Notes: generated by a model not told the origin, from the letters alone. DNA of 17,702 bases from an uncultured Bacilli bacterium (GCA_947628075.1 CANQYF010000018.1:1-17702); one strand, 5' to 3'. Positions 1 through 6,546 are shown, counted from the first letter of the stretch. Numbers and translations: made by a program.

Positions 1-54
1 CATAACAATATGCCACCATACAAAGTTATAGCATTTTGGAAAAGAGTAGCATAG
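1..54 (+). CDS. C-terminal end of a phage tail/collar-type structural protein (partial)
   Basis: Frame 1 is open from the left edge to a TAG at 52-54 and encodes a tail reading HNNMPPYKVIAFWKRVA. An HNNMPP-Y-x-W-[KR]-R ending is a frequent C-terminus of tail-collar or tail-fibre proteins of Firmicutes phages. The next genes are also tail-type, which fits. Only the last 17 codons are present, so domain content cannot be judged; the call rests on this motif and on context. Confidence 0.55.
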   Translation, partial: HNNMPPYKVIAFWKRVA

Positions 55-80
55 AGCAAGATAATAATTAAGCCGATTAT

Positions 81-515
81 ATGGCGTATGAAAAGCAAAA
101 TTGGACAATAAAGACACCAATAACACCAGAGGCATTAAATCATATGGAAGATGGTATTAGTGAACTTAACACAGATATAAAAATTAATTACATTGACAAT
201 CGAGAAATTGCCACTAATGAATATATAAATGATAAAAGAATTTATGTTAAAAAGTTTAATGAAATAATTCCAACATATAGAACTGATGACTGGACAGATT
301 GGATTGATGTTTCATCATTAAATATAGATAAAATAATTAAAATTTATGGTGAAATGGAAAATAGTGATTCTGTAACGCCATTTCCTAATACTGAAAACGC
401 AACACATTACGTTTGCGTAAGGTATTTTAGAACTAATAATAACTTGCAAATTATTGGTACAGGGTATCAAAATAGACAAGTAATGTTATTTGTGGAATAT
501 ACTAAAAATAAATAA
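81..515 (+). CDS. Phage tail tip / receptor-binding-type protein, copy 1
   Basis: This 144-residue protein begins MAYEKQNW...KTPITPEALNHMEDGI. That N-terminal signature (TPI-T-x-E-x-LNH-x-E-x-GI) recurs in baseplate or tail-fibre proteins of Firmicutes phages. Residues 33-59 form a block ending in NDKRIYVKKF, shared almost unchanged with the next gene; residues 60-144 diverge and end in a beta-rich segment (VEYTK). The start is set by the family-type N-terminus, because no strong Shine-Dalgarno is visible, only purine-rich sequence around 52-62. It lies 26 bases after the preceding structural gene. A conserved attachment end with a variable distal end suggests a host-recognition part, but this is inference and no enzymatic motif is seen. 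Confidence 0.65.
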   Translation: MAYEKQNWTIKTPITPEALNHMEDGISELNTDIKINYIDNREIATNEYINDKRIYVKKFNEIIPTYRTDDWTDWIDVSSLNIDKIIKIYGEMENSDSVTPFPNTENATHYVCVRYFRTNNNLQIIGTGYQNRQVMLFVEYTKNK

Positions 516-568
516 AATGCAAGAAAACAATTTTAAATTCATAGAGATAAAGCTAAATAACAAATAAT

Positions 569-1039
569 ATGGCATATCAAAAACAAGAATGGGATTATAA
601 AACTCCTATTACACCAGAGAAATTAAATCATATTGAAGAAGGAATAAGTGACATTGACAATAATAGTGTAAAACCGCAAGATATAAAAATTAATTATATT
701 GATAATCAAGAAATTGCAACTAATGAATACATTAATGATAAAAGGGTTTATGCTAAAAGATTTACTACAACTCAACTCTTACAAGGGAATAGCACACTAA
801 CTATAAAAATGAATTTACCAGAACATGATGAAGCATGGATTGACCTTTCAAATTCATATTTTATATCTATTGACAAAAAAAGGATAATACCATTAACTTC
901 ATATTTTTATTCGGATTATAGCAAAGATGGTAGCCCTATATCAGCAATAATAGATGATTCTGATAATTTAGTATTAATCGCTGGTGGTGGTTGGAATACA
1001 AGTTGGACAAAAGTTGTAGTTGTAAAATATACAAAATAA
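569..1039 (+). CDS. Phage tail tip / receptor-binding-type protein, copy 2
   Basis: This 156-residue paralogue of the preceding gene has the same MAYQKQ-W...TPITPEKLNHIEEGIS opening. Residues 39-65 repeat the block INYIDNQEIATNEYINDKR almost exactly. Five or six extra residues separate the two conserved blocks, and the C-terminal 90 residues differ until a common VKYTK ending. It probably arose by tandem duplication followed by replacement or divergence of the distal domain. Both copies are preceded by a similar leader (ATAGAG...ATAA...ATATGGC) without a strong ribosome site. Phage context and the N-terminal family support a tail role; the ligand is unknown. Confidence 0.65.
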   Translation: MAYQKQEWDYKTPITPEKLNHIEEGISDIDNNSVKPQDIKINYIDNQEIATNEYINDKRVYAKRFTTTQLLQGNSTLTIKMNLPEHDEAWIDLSNSYFISIDKKRIIPLTSYFYSDYSKDGSPISAIIDDSDNLVLIAGGGWNTSWTKVVVVKYTK

Positions 1040-1052
1040 AGAGAGGAAATAA

Positions 1053-1355
1053 ATGGAAAAAGTAATGGAGAAAATCAAGAAATGGTGGGGCTGGGCTACA
1101 TTAATAGCTACAGCCTTTTCCATTTTAATAGGTGGTTTTGTTAAGACTATAAGGAAAATTGATGATCAAAATGAAGAGATGAATAAAACTATCCAAATGG
1201 CTGAAAAATCTATTATATGGAATGATAAGATACCGAAAATAGAACGAGCCAGTGTTTGTGATGATTATTTATCACGAGGATTTAATAGTTATACTAAAAA
1301 ATTATGTGAAAACGTAATTTTACAAGATAGTACATTGTCAAAAACGGATGAATAA
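1053..1355 (+). CDS. Small phage membrane protein, lysis-module neighbour
   Basis: This 100-residue protein has a basic amphipathic start (MEKVMEKIKKWWGW), one hydrophobic segment at about residues 14-30, then a charged, probably extracytoplasmic or cytoplasmic tail with cysteines near residues 69 and 85. A GAGAGGA ribosome site lies at 1041-1047, and 13 bases separate it from the tail gene. It sits just before the holin and endolysin, the position often taken by accessory lysis proteins of the XhlA or second-holin kind. I do not recognise the family, so an accessory lysis role is inference from position and the single membrane helix. Confidence 0.5.
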   Translation: MEKVMEKIKKWWGWATLIATAFSILIGGFVKTIRKIDDQNEEMNKTIQMAEKSIIWNDKIPKIERASVCDDYLSRGFNSYTKKLCENVILQDSTLSKTDE

Positions 1356-1388
1356 TCTGTTTTTATTTTGGAAAGGAAGGTGTAGAGA

Positions 1389-1589
1389 ATGAGTAATAAA
1401 ACTTATGATGTATTAAAGTACATAGCACAAGTATTTTTACCAGCATTAACAGTATTTGTTGGTGTTGTATTAAAATGCTTTAACTATGCTAATACAGACA
1501 TTGTAATTACTATTATGACAGCATTTGATGCATTTTTAGGCTCAGTATTAATGATATCTAATGCTAATTATAAAAAGAAGGGAGAATAG
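1389..1589 (+). CDS. Phage holin, Dp-1-like
   Basis: This 66-residue protein has two hydrophobic segments, at about residues 9-27 and 35-57, and a short basic tail (NYKKKGE). The order MSNKTYDVLKY...PALTVFVG...ITAFDAFLGSVL-x-IS-x-x-NYKKK matches the general pattern of Dp-1-type phage holins. These proteins assemble in the cytoplasmic membrane and trigger lysis by letting the endolysin reach the cell wall. The endolysin lies just downstream. A GGAAGG site precedes the ATG. Size, topology and position all agree, so the call is fairly secure although it rests on recall of the family pattern. Confidence 0.8.
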   Translation: MSNKTYDVLKYIAQVFLPALTVFVGVVLKCFNYANTDIVITIMTAFDAFLGSVLMISNANYKKKGE

Positions 1590-1591
1590 TA

Positions 1592-1657
1592 ATGGAAGAA
1601 GAAAAAATGATGGAAGAAATAGATCCAATTGAAGTTGAAGAATATGAGGAGGTATAA
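1592..1657 (+). CDS. 21-residue acidic mini-ORF between holin and endolysin
   Basis: The ATG lies two bases after the holin stop and follows GGGAGAA at 1580-1586. The peptide MEEEKMMEEIDPIEVEEYEEV is more than half acidic. Its last codons (GAG GAG GTA) form the endolysin's Shine-Dalgarno, and its TAA ends two bases before the endolysin ATG. Translation here would run a ribosome straight onto the endolysin start, so translational coupling is possible. It may also be merely a purine-rich spacer that happens to be open; I know of no family for it. Confidence 0.4.
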   Translation: MEEEKMMEEIDPIEVEEYEEV

Positions 1658-1659
1658 AA

Positions 1660-2403
1660 ATGAGTAGATTATTGAAAAATTATGCAAATAAAATAACACA
1701 AATTTATAAATCTGGTAAACATAATGGAATTGATATTGTGGGCAGTAATAACGGTAAAAGTGTATGTGATTATTTGTTAGCTCATAGTGATGGTGTTGTA
1801 GTTGATGCAAGAAGTAATTACAATAAGACTGATAAAACTGGTAATAGTTATGGAAATTATGTAAAAATTCAACATAATAACGGGTATTATACTATGTATG
1901 GTCATATTAAATACAATACTGTTAAAGTAAAAAAAGGTGATAAAGTAACCAAAGGGCAAGTAATTGGTTATATGGGTAATACCGGTCATTCATTTGGAGC
2001 ACATCTTCATTTCGAAGTTAGAAACAATAAAGATGAAAAAATAGATCCTACGCCATACATTGATAACGATTTACCAAGTACAACAGATGATGCTTATAAA
2101 ACTTTCGTAAAAGGTGTTCAAAGCACGTGTGGTGCTAAAGTTGATGGAATAGCAGGACTAGAAACTTTATCAAAAACTATAACTGTATCAAAGTCTAAAA
2201 ATAGAAGACATGCAGTTGTTAAAGTTTTACAAACATATTTCAAAAGTCTAGGTTATGATTTAGGCTCTTATGGAGTGGATGGTTGTATCGGAAATGATAT
2301 GGTTAAAGTTATTAAATCATATCAAAAAGATAATGGCTGTATAAGTGACGGAGTAATAACAGCACGAAATAAAACGTGGAAGAAATTACTTAAATTAATT
2401 TAG
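1660..2403 (+). CDS. Phage endolysin: M23 metallopeptidase plus peptidoglycan-binding domain
   Basis: This 247-residue enzyme is expected to cut peptide cross-bridges in peptidoglycan at the end of the lytic cycle. The N-terminal half (about residues 18-135) is an M23/LytM-type peptidase: H21 and D25 (HNGID) with H117 in HLHFE are the predicted zinc ligands, and H82 (YGH) and H115 the catalytic histidines. The set is intact. Residues about 150-247 form a peptidoglycan-binding domain with the GAKVDGIAG-x-ETLSKT and VKVLQ...LGYD...VDG...IKSYQ-x-x-NG...TWKKLL pattern common in gut phage lysins. There is no signal peptide, as expected for a holin-released enzyme. A perfect GAGGAGGT ribosome site precedes the ATG. 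Confidence 0.9.
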   Translation: MSRLLKNYANKITQIYKSGKHNGIDIVGSNNGKSVCDYLLAHSDGVVVDARSNYNKTDKTGNSYGNYVKIQHNNGYYTMYGHIKYNTVKVKKGDKVTKGQVIGYMGNTGHSFGAHLHFEVRNNKDEKIDPTPYIDNDLPSTTDDAYKTFVKGVQSTCGAKVDGIAGLETLSKTITVSKSKNRRHAVVKVLQTYFKSLGYDLGSYGVDGCIGNDMVKVIKSYQKDNGCISDGVITARNKTWKKLLKLI

Positions 2404-2411
2404 GAGTTATT

Positions 2412-2828
2412 ATGCAAGAGTTGACTAAAATAATGATTAAAAAATATGCTTTAAATAAATTAAAATATGATTTTATGGGTTATGATTTTAACAATACAAA
2501 TCAATTGTCTTTTCACCATTTGATAGTTCCAAGAAGAGAATGTAAAAAACGTGGTTTAGGGGAAGGTAGATTTATGTGGAATGGAGCTATTTTAAGACAA
2601 AACACATCTCATGATTACTTACATGTAATAGAAAACTATGATTTAGAAAGATTCTATGCTATAACAGTAGAAATGATAGACGAAAATATAAAAGGTTACT
2701 TAGACGTTAAAAATATAAGATATATCGATGATATATTAAGAGGTTTTGAAAGAGAATTTTGCGGTCAACATATTAAGCGAGGCACTCCAATAATTAAAGA
2801 AGAATATACAAGAAGAAAAATAAGGTAG
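2412..2828 (+). CDS. HNH-like phage protein
   Basis: This 138-residue protein contains LSFHHLIVPRRE (H35, H36), NGAIL (N57) and SHDYLH (H67, H71). The order H-H...N...H...H recalls a small beta-beta-alpha-metal (HNH) fold seen in short proteins near the ends of Firmicutes phages. The zinc-binding CxxC pairs of larger HNH enzymes are absent, so nuclease activity is a guess. Its ribosome site is AGGAG just after the endolysin stop, eight bases upstream, so it is likely co-transcribed with the lysis genes. An intrinsic terminator begins inside its last codons, making it the last gene of the late transcript. Confidence 0.55.
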   Translation: MQELTKIMIKKYALNKLKYDFMGYDFNNTNQLSFHHLIVPRRECKKRGLGEGRFMWNGAILRQNTSHDYLHVIENYDLERFYAITVEMIDENIKGYLDVKNIRYIDDILRGFEREFCGQHIKRGTPIIKEEYTRRKIR

Positions 2829-2857
2829 GGAATTTAAATCTCTACCTTGTTTTTTTA
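2822..2857 (+). terminator. Intrinsic terminator of the phage late operon, probably bidirectional
   Basis: AAGGTAGGG at 2822-2830 pairs with CTCTACCTT at 2840-2848 (one G-T wobble) and is followed by G and a run of seven T. Read on the minus strand the stem is followed by ATTTTTCTT, so it could also stop the convergent HNH gene ending at 2860. Confidence 0.8.
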
Positions 2858-2859
2858 TG

Positions 2860-3345
2860 CTATAAATAATTTTTTCTAAATATATCTCTAAAATCTTCTT
2901 TAGATTTATGGTAATATTGCATGAATCTTTGTTGACCTAATTTATGCCAATAATCGTTAAAAGATTTATCTTCTTGCCATCTTTCGTGACACCTTAAGCA
3001 CATCCTAAGGCAAAGGCCGTATTTCATTGAATTGGGCCTATTTTTGCCTCTATAAATTTCATGCCAAGTTAAATCAGTTGTGTTGTCACAAAACATGCAT
3101 TCATCTTTATTATCAGTAAACAAACTAAATCTATCTCTTTCTAATTTTGACAATTTGGCAGATTTTTTCTTAATACCATCATTTTTTTTGGTATTTGTCC
3201 GGTTTTTTATTAAAACTGGAATTTTTTTCTGGTATTCTTTATGTTTACAATTAGTACAGTGTTTTAATTGTATTTCTTTTTTTAATTTTGTACAATATAT
3301 AGTATGATTTAATTTTATTTTTAAATATTTACATTTTTTTATCAT
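2860..3345 (-). CDS. Zinc-finger HNH endonuclease-like protein
   Basis: This 161-residue protein has an N-terminal cysteine cluster (C5, C18, C30, C33), a lysine-rich linker, and a C-terminal HNH module. In the module C83/C86 and C116/C119 are predicted structural zinc ligands, and H95, N105 and H120 give the H-N-H order. The pattern CxxC...HEI...N-x-x-NSMKYGL...C-x-x-CH followed by YWHK-x-GQ-x-xF is typical of phage HNH proteins. It would bind and probably nick or cut DNA. It lies on the opposite strand, convergent with the phage late genes and nearest the tRNA. No Shine-Dalgarno is visible before the ATG; a tandem repeat occupies that position instead. It may be a phage gene or a separately acquired homing-type gene. 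Confidence 0.75.
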   Translation of the reverse strand: MIKKCKYLKIKLNHTIYCTKLKKEIQLKHCTNCKHKEYQKKIPVLIKNRTNTKKNDGIKKKSAKLSKLERDRFSLFTDNKDECMFCDNTTDLTWHEIYRGKNRPNSMKYGLCLRMCLRCHERWQEDKSFNDYWHKLGQQRFMQYYHKSKEDFRDIFRKNYL

Positions 3346-3350
3346 AATTT

Positions 3351-3371
3351 TGCTACGTAAATGCTACGTAA
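3351..3371. repeat. Tandem direct repeat of TGCTACGTAA, 11-bp period
   Basis: TGCTACGTAA occurs at 3351-3360 and again at 3362-3371, one base apart. Each copy contains the palindrome TACGTA. The pair lies between the HNH start codon and the tRNA-Gly terminator. One helical turn between copies places both on the same DNA face, as for two protein-binding sites. Confidence 0.7.
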
Positions 3372-3382
3372 TATGCAAAGAA

Positions 3383-3412
3383 TAAATAAAAAAGTCCGTA
3401 TTTACGGACTTA
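3383..3412 (-). terminator. Intrinsic terminator of tRNA-Gly
   Basis: Read on the minus strand, AAGTCCG and CGGACTT flank a short TAAATA loop and are followed by TTTTTATTTATT. It lies about 10 bases past the tRNA CCA end. Confidence 0.85.
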
Positions 3413-3421
3413 AATTTAGCT

Positions 3422-3470
3422 TGGAGCAGGTGATGGGAATCGAACCCACGTTAATAGCTTGGAAGGCTAT
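3422..3470 (-). other. Possible prophage attachment site at the tRNA-Gly 3' half
   Basis: Phage genes lie only on the side facing the tRNA 3' end, and tRNA 3' ends are classic integration targets. The second att copy and the integrase would lie left of this window, so the core cannot be identified here. The extent given is only the tRNA segment from the anticodon to CCA. Confidence 0.3.
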
Positions 3471-3495
3471 AGTTCTACCATTAAACTACACCTGC
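3422..3495 (-). tRNA. tRNA-Gly (anticodon TCC)
   Basis: On the minus strand the acceptor strand GCAGGTG (3489-3495) pairs with CACCTGC (3426-3432), followed by discriminator T and an encoded CCA (3422-3424). The D-arm region TAGTTTAATGGTAGAA, anticodon loop CTTCCAA and T-arm GTGGGTTCGATTCCCAT are all standard. TCC reads GGA and, by wobble, other glycine codons. It is 74 nt including CCA and has its own promoter and terminator. Confidence 0.97.
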
Positions 3496-3511
3496 AAATG
3501 GACACAAATAG

Positions 3512-3540
3512 ATAATAACAAATTTTTAAAAACTTTGCAA
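3512..3540 (-). promoter_or_regulatory. Promoter of tRNA-Gly
   Basis: Minus strand: -35 TTGCAA (3535-3540), a 17-bp spacer and -10 TATTAT (3512-3517) with an extended TGT just before it. Transcription would begin about 10 bases before the tRNA 5' end. Confidence 0.8.
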
Positions 3541-3598
3541 CTATTTTTACAATTACACTTAAAATTTGTTATAAATGGTATTAATATTAATTAAACTT

Positions 3599-3607
3599 TG
3601 TTATAAT
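3599..3607 (+). promoter_or_regulatory. Extended -10 promoter of the E2-like/plsC operon
   Basis: TGTTATAAT gives a perfect TGn extended -10 with -10 TATAAT at 3602-3607. The -35 position (TATTAA, 3579-3584) is weak, which an extended -10 can tolerate. The ATG follows at 3642, with GGGAGGA at about 3631-3637 as ribosome site. Confidence 0.7.
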
Positions 3608-3641
3608 TAACTAGGAAATAAGTATTCATAAGGGAGGAATT

Positions 3642-4463
3642 ATGAGTCGTAAAGATGCACGTCGTTGTCATGATATATCTGGCATGAGTCAAATACTAAT
3701 AGACTTAAAGCCAAATCGTTCATTAGGAGAATTATATATTAACAAAAAAATTGAGGTTACTAAGCTAGTAAAATATATTGAAAAATTAAAAAAGAAAGAT
3801 TCAAAAATAACATATTTTCATGCTTTTTCAATGGTCATAGGAAAGCTTTTATATAATAGACCACTACTAAATCGTTTTGTAGCTAATCGTCACGTATATG
3901 AACATAAAGAAGTAACTTTATCTTATGTTATGAAAGTTAGTTTTGATGATAAGTCGGAAGAAGTTATGGTTATAATACCAATTAAGGAAAATGATGATAT
4001 TTTTACTATAAGTAAAAGAATAGGTGAAAAAGTTGAAAAAATTCGTAATCGTCAAGACGCTGGTAAAGGTGCTAATAAAGCCATTTTAGTTTTAGGAAAA
4101 TTACCTAATATAATAAGAGTTCCAATTGTAGGCTTATTTAAATGGTGTGATAAACATGGTATTTTACCATCTTCCCTTGTAAAAGATAATATTTATTACA
4201 GTAGTATAATTGTTTCTAATTTGGGAACTTTACATTGTGAGGGAATATATCATAATGTTACTGATTTTGGTACTTGTTCTGGGTTAATTACAATTGGCGA
4301 AATTACCGAAGAAGATAATAAATATTATTGTGAATTCGGAATAACAATTGATGAAAGAATTGCTGATGCTTTTTACTTTATTAAATCTATTCATTTAATG
4401 GAATATTTGTTTAACCATCCAGAATTATTAGAAGAATCTGCTCATGAAAAAATCGATTTCTAA
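3642..4463 (+). CDS. Stand-alone 2-oxoacid dehydrogenase E2-like acyltransferase-fold protein
   Basis: This 273-residue protein resembles the catalytic domain of dihydrolipoamide acyltransferases (chloramphenicol acetyltransferase fold). It shows MSRKDARRCHDISGM...PNRS, the trimer-core-like segment FHAFSMVIGKLLYNRP-x-LNRFVA, SNLGTL and the C-terminal block ITIDERIADAFYF. It has no lipoyl or E1/E3-binding domain. The catalytic HxxxDG histidine of true E2 enzymes is glutamate here (D237-E238-R239-I-A-D242-A), and the final glycine is alanine. From memory, short Bacilli relatives share DERIADG, so the loss is probably family-wide. It overlaps plsC by 20 bases, suggesting coupled synthesis and perhaps a role in acyl-chain handling. 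Its biochemical function is unknown. Confidence 0.75.
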   Translation: MSRKDARRCHDISGMSQILIDLKPNRSLGELYINKKIEVTKLVKYIEKLKKKDSKITYFHAFSMVIGKLLYNRPLLNRFVANRHVYEHKEVTLSYVMKVSFDDKSEEVMVIIPIKENDDIFTISKRIGEKVEKIRNRQDAGKGANKAILVLGKLPNIIRVPIVGLFKWCDKHGILPSSLVKDNIYYSSIIVSNLGTLHCEGIYHNVTDFGTCSGLITIGEITEEDNKYYCEFGITIDERIADAFYFIKSIHLMEYLFNHPELLEESAHEKIDF

Positions 4464-5049
4464 AAATAATAATTATAAATTTTATCATTTTGCAAGAGGA
4501 TGCATAAATATATTGGGAAATATATATTTTGGAGGAAAGATAATAGGTAAAGAAAATATTCCTAAAGAAGGAAGATGTATTTTAGCCGGTAATCATGAAA
4601 GCAACTTTGATTCATATTTACTAATGTCTGCCACAAAAAGAGAAATCCATTTTTTAGCTAAAAAAGAATTATTAGATGGAAAGTTTGGTTGGCTATTTCG
4701 ATTAATGCATTTAATTCCGGTAGACCGCCAAAAGAAAAACCCTGAAGCAAGATTAAAAGCTATAAATATTTTAAATGAAGAAAGAGTACTTGGCATTTTT
4801 CCCGAAGGAACTTTTCATAAAGAAGATATTATTTTACCATTTAAACCAGGAGTGATAGATTTTGCTTTAAAAACCAATTCTTTAATAATTCCTTTTGCTA
4901 TTATAGGACCTTTAAAATTTAGAAGTCATCCCATTATAAAATTTGGAAAACCGATAGATATTTCACAAATTGAAGAGGAAAATAAGCTTGGCTATTTTGA
5001 AAATGTAATAAAAAATATGATAATAGATTTAAAAGCAAATAAAAAATAA
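4444..5049 (+). CDS. plsC: 1-acyl-sn-glycerol-3-phosphate acyltransferase (PlsC family)
   Basis: This 201-residue enzyme is expected to acylate lysophosphatidic acid to phosphatidic acid at the inner face of the membrane, the second acylation of phospholipid synthesis. Motif I is NHESNFD with H51 and D56 (HX4D); motif II includes VDR (R95); motif III is FPEGTF (119-124). A later proline-rich motif IV-like segment reads LIIPFAIIGP. The length fits compact bacterial PlsC proteins. The start overlaps the E2-like gene by 20 bases and has no strong ribosome site of its own, so translational coupling is likely. A terminator directly follows, so the pair forms a two-gene operon. The related acyltransferase YihG-type or other glycerolipid specificity cannot be excluded. 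Confidence 0.88.
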   Translation: MKKSISKNNNYKFYHFARGCINILGNIYFGGKIIGKENIPKEGRCILAGNHESNFDSYLLMSATKREIHFLAKKELLDGKFGWLFRLMHLIPVDRQKKNPEARLKAINILNEERVLGIFPEGTFHKEDIILPFKPGVIDFALKTNSLIIPFAIIGPLKFRSHPIIKFGKPIDISQIEEENKLGYFENVIKNMIIDLKANKK

Positions 5050-5069
5050 ACTTAATCGTTTATTTTTTT
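5041..5069. terminator. Bidirectional intrinsic terminator between plsC and murE
   Basis: AAATAAAC (5044-5051) and GTTTATTT (5058-5065) form a stem with a TTAATC loop. It is flanked by A-rich sequence on the left and a T-run on the right, so it reads as a terminator on both strands. It overlaps the murE stop codon. Confidence 0.75.
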
Positions 5070-6418
5070 GTAAAATTTTTGATTATTTCAGCATCACTGA
5101 AATATAGTTTTTCATGACCAATAATTTGATAATCTTCATGACCTTTACCTAAAACTAATAATATATCATTTTCTTTTAACATATTTAACCCTTTATTAAT
5201 TGCTTCCGTACGGTCATATATTATTTCATAATTTTTCCGGTTATTATTTTTGATAATGTCATTCATAATATCGTTTACATTTTCAGTTCTCGGATTATCG
5301 GTAGTAAGAATAACATAATCACTTAAGGAAGTAGCAATATCTCCCATGATAGGCCTTTTATATGGGTCGCGATCTCCACCACAACCAAAAATGGTAATAA
5401 TACGATTTTGACTAAATTCACGATAAGCCGCAATAACTTTTTCAAAAGCATCTGGTGTATGAGCATAATCGATAACAGCAAAGGCTTTACCAACTTTATA
5501 AGTTTCGCATCTACCTTTTGGAGCATAAACATTTTTAGTAACCTTTATTAAATCTTCTAAAGAAAAACCAATACTATTTAAAATAGATATACAAGTTAAA
5601 TAATTATAAACATTAAAAATACTAGTTAAATTTGTCGTAACATTATAAGTTTTATTTTCATAAGAAAATGTTAAATCAGTATGATCAGGAGCATAATCGT
5701 ATTTGATTATTTTATAATCACCTTTAAGACCATAGGTTTTATAGTTAGGGAAAACTTTAAAAGATTCACTAGCTTCATCATCACTATTTAAAAGCATTAT
5801 TCCATCTTTATTAATATATTTAGTTAATTTAACTTTCTCTTTTAAATAGGCTTCCATAGTTTTATGATAATCTAAATGATCTTCGGTAAGATTAGTAAAT
5901 GCTCCGGCTATAAAATGAAGACCAGCAACTCTTTCATAAGAAAGAGAATGACTTGATACTTCCATAACTACATATTCAATTCCTTCATGGACAGAATCAA
6001 TAAGTATTTTATATAATGATAAAATATCGGGAGTAGTATTAGCTAATTTTTCATGTTTATCGCTATGGTAATAGCCAATTGTGCCTAAATAAGCCGAATT
6101 TTTACCTATTTCTTTTAACATTTGATAAATTAAATAACAATTAGTTGTTTTGCCAGTAGTACCAGTTACACCAATTAATTTTAAGTTTTTAAATTCTTGA
6201 CTATATTCTTTAACTAAGGCTTCTTTTAAATATTCTTCTGAATTTTCCACTTTTTCATAAGGTACTTCTAGTTTTAAATCTTTTTCTCCAACTACCTTTA
6301 TAGCCCCATTTTTAATTGCATCATCAATATAATCATGACCATCTACAGTAAAACCTTTAATAGCAACAAAAATTTGTCCTTTTTTTACTAATTTTGAATT
6401 TGTTTCATATTTAATCAT
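5060..6418 (-). CDS. murE: UDP-N-acetylmuramoyl-tripeptide synthetase MurE
   Basis: This 452-residue cytoplasmic Mur ligase adds the third amino acid to UDP-MurNAc-dipeptide using ATP. The ATP loop TGTTGKTT is at residues 85-92. It is followed by ANTTPD, VMEVSSHSL, NLTEDHLDYH-x-x-x-x-YL-x-x-K, YAHTPDA, FGCGGDRD-x-xKRP, and the substrate loop LTTDNPRTE with DNPR at 374-377. GKGHE-x-YQ closes the C-terminal domain. DNPR is the signature associated with meso-diaminopimelate addition in well-studied enzymes, whereas lysine-adding enzymes differ there, so DAP is predicted. It stands alone, with its own promoter, and an AAGGATG ribosome site precedes the ATG. Confidence 0.93.
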   Translation of the reverse strand: MIKYETNSKLVKKGQIFVAIKGFTVDGHDYIDDAIKNGAIKVVGEKDLKLEVPYEKVENSEEYLKEALVKEYSQEFKNLKLIGVTGTTGKTTNCYLIYQMLKEIGKNSAYLGTIGYYHSDKHEKLANTTPDILSLYKILIDSVHEGIEYVVMEVSSHSLSYERVAGLHFIAGAFTNLTEDHLDYHKTMEAYLKEKVKLTKYINKDGIMLLNSDDEASESFKVFPNYKTYGLKGDYKIIKYDYAPDHTDLTFSYENKTYNVTTNLTSIFNVYNYLTCISILNSIGFSLEDLIKVTKNVYAPKGRCETYKVGKAFAVIDYAHTPDAFEKVIAAYREFSQNRIITIFGCGGDRDPYKRPIMGDIATSLSDYVILTTDNPRTENVNDIMNDIIKNNNRKNYEIIYDRTEAINKGLNMLKENDILLVLGKGHEDYQIIGHEKLYFSDAEIIKNFTKK

Positions 6419-6438
6419 AAATTCACATCCTTATTTAA

Positions 6439-6468
6439 ATTATACTATATTTTTTATATTTATATCAA
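6439..6468 (-). promoter_or_regulatory. Promoter of murE
   Basis: Minus strand: -35 TTGATA (6463-6468), an 18-bp spacer and -10 TATAAT (6439-6444). The ATG at 6418 follows, with AAGGATG at about 6425-6431. Confidence 0.7.
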
Positions 6469-6516
6469 AAATAATCTTTATTTTTTATTAAAAGGATGGT
6501 GAATATTATTAATAAG

Positions 6517-6525
6517 TGATATAAT
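6517..6525 (+). promoter_or_regulatory. Extended -10 promoter of trpS
   Basis: TGATATAAT is a perfect TGn extended -10 with -10 TATAAT at 6520-6525. No convincing -35 is seen. It lies 21 bases before the trpS ATG, and AAAAGGTGAT serves as the ribosome site. It faces away from the murE promoter. Confidence 0.7.
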
Positions 6526-6546
6526 TACAAACGAAAAGGTGATTTT

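Noticed and set aside
3361..3594. Plus-strand ORF of 77 codons containing MGIEPT
   Set aside because: It runs antisense through the tRNA-Gly gene; the MGIEPT stretch is the well-known artefact of translating tRNA complements. No ribosome site or conserved domain.
3642..4463. Part of a pyruvate or branched-chain dehydrogenase complex
   Set aside because: No lipoyl domain, no catalytic histidine, and no E1 or E3 genes nearby.
6495..6518. Short ORF (ATG GTG AAT ... TGA) preceded by AAAGG
   Set aside because: It lies upstream of the trpS -10 box and ends within the extended -10, so it would not be in the trpS transcript.
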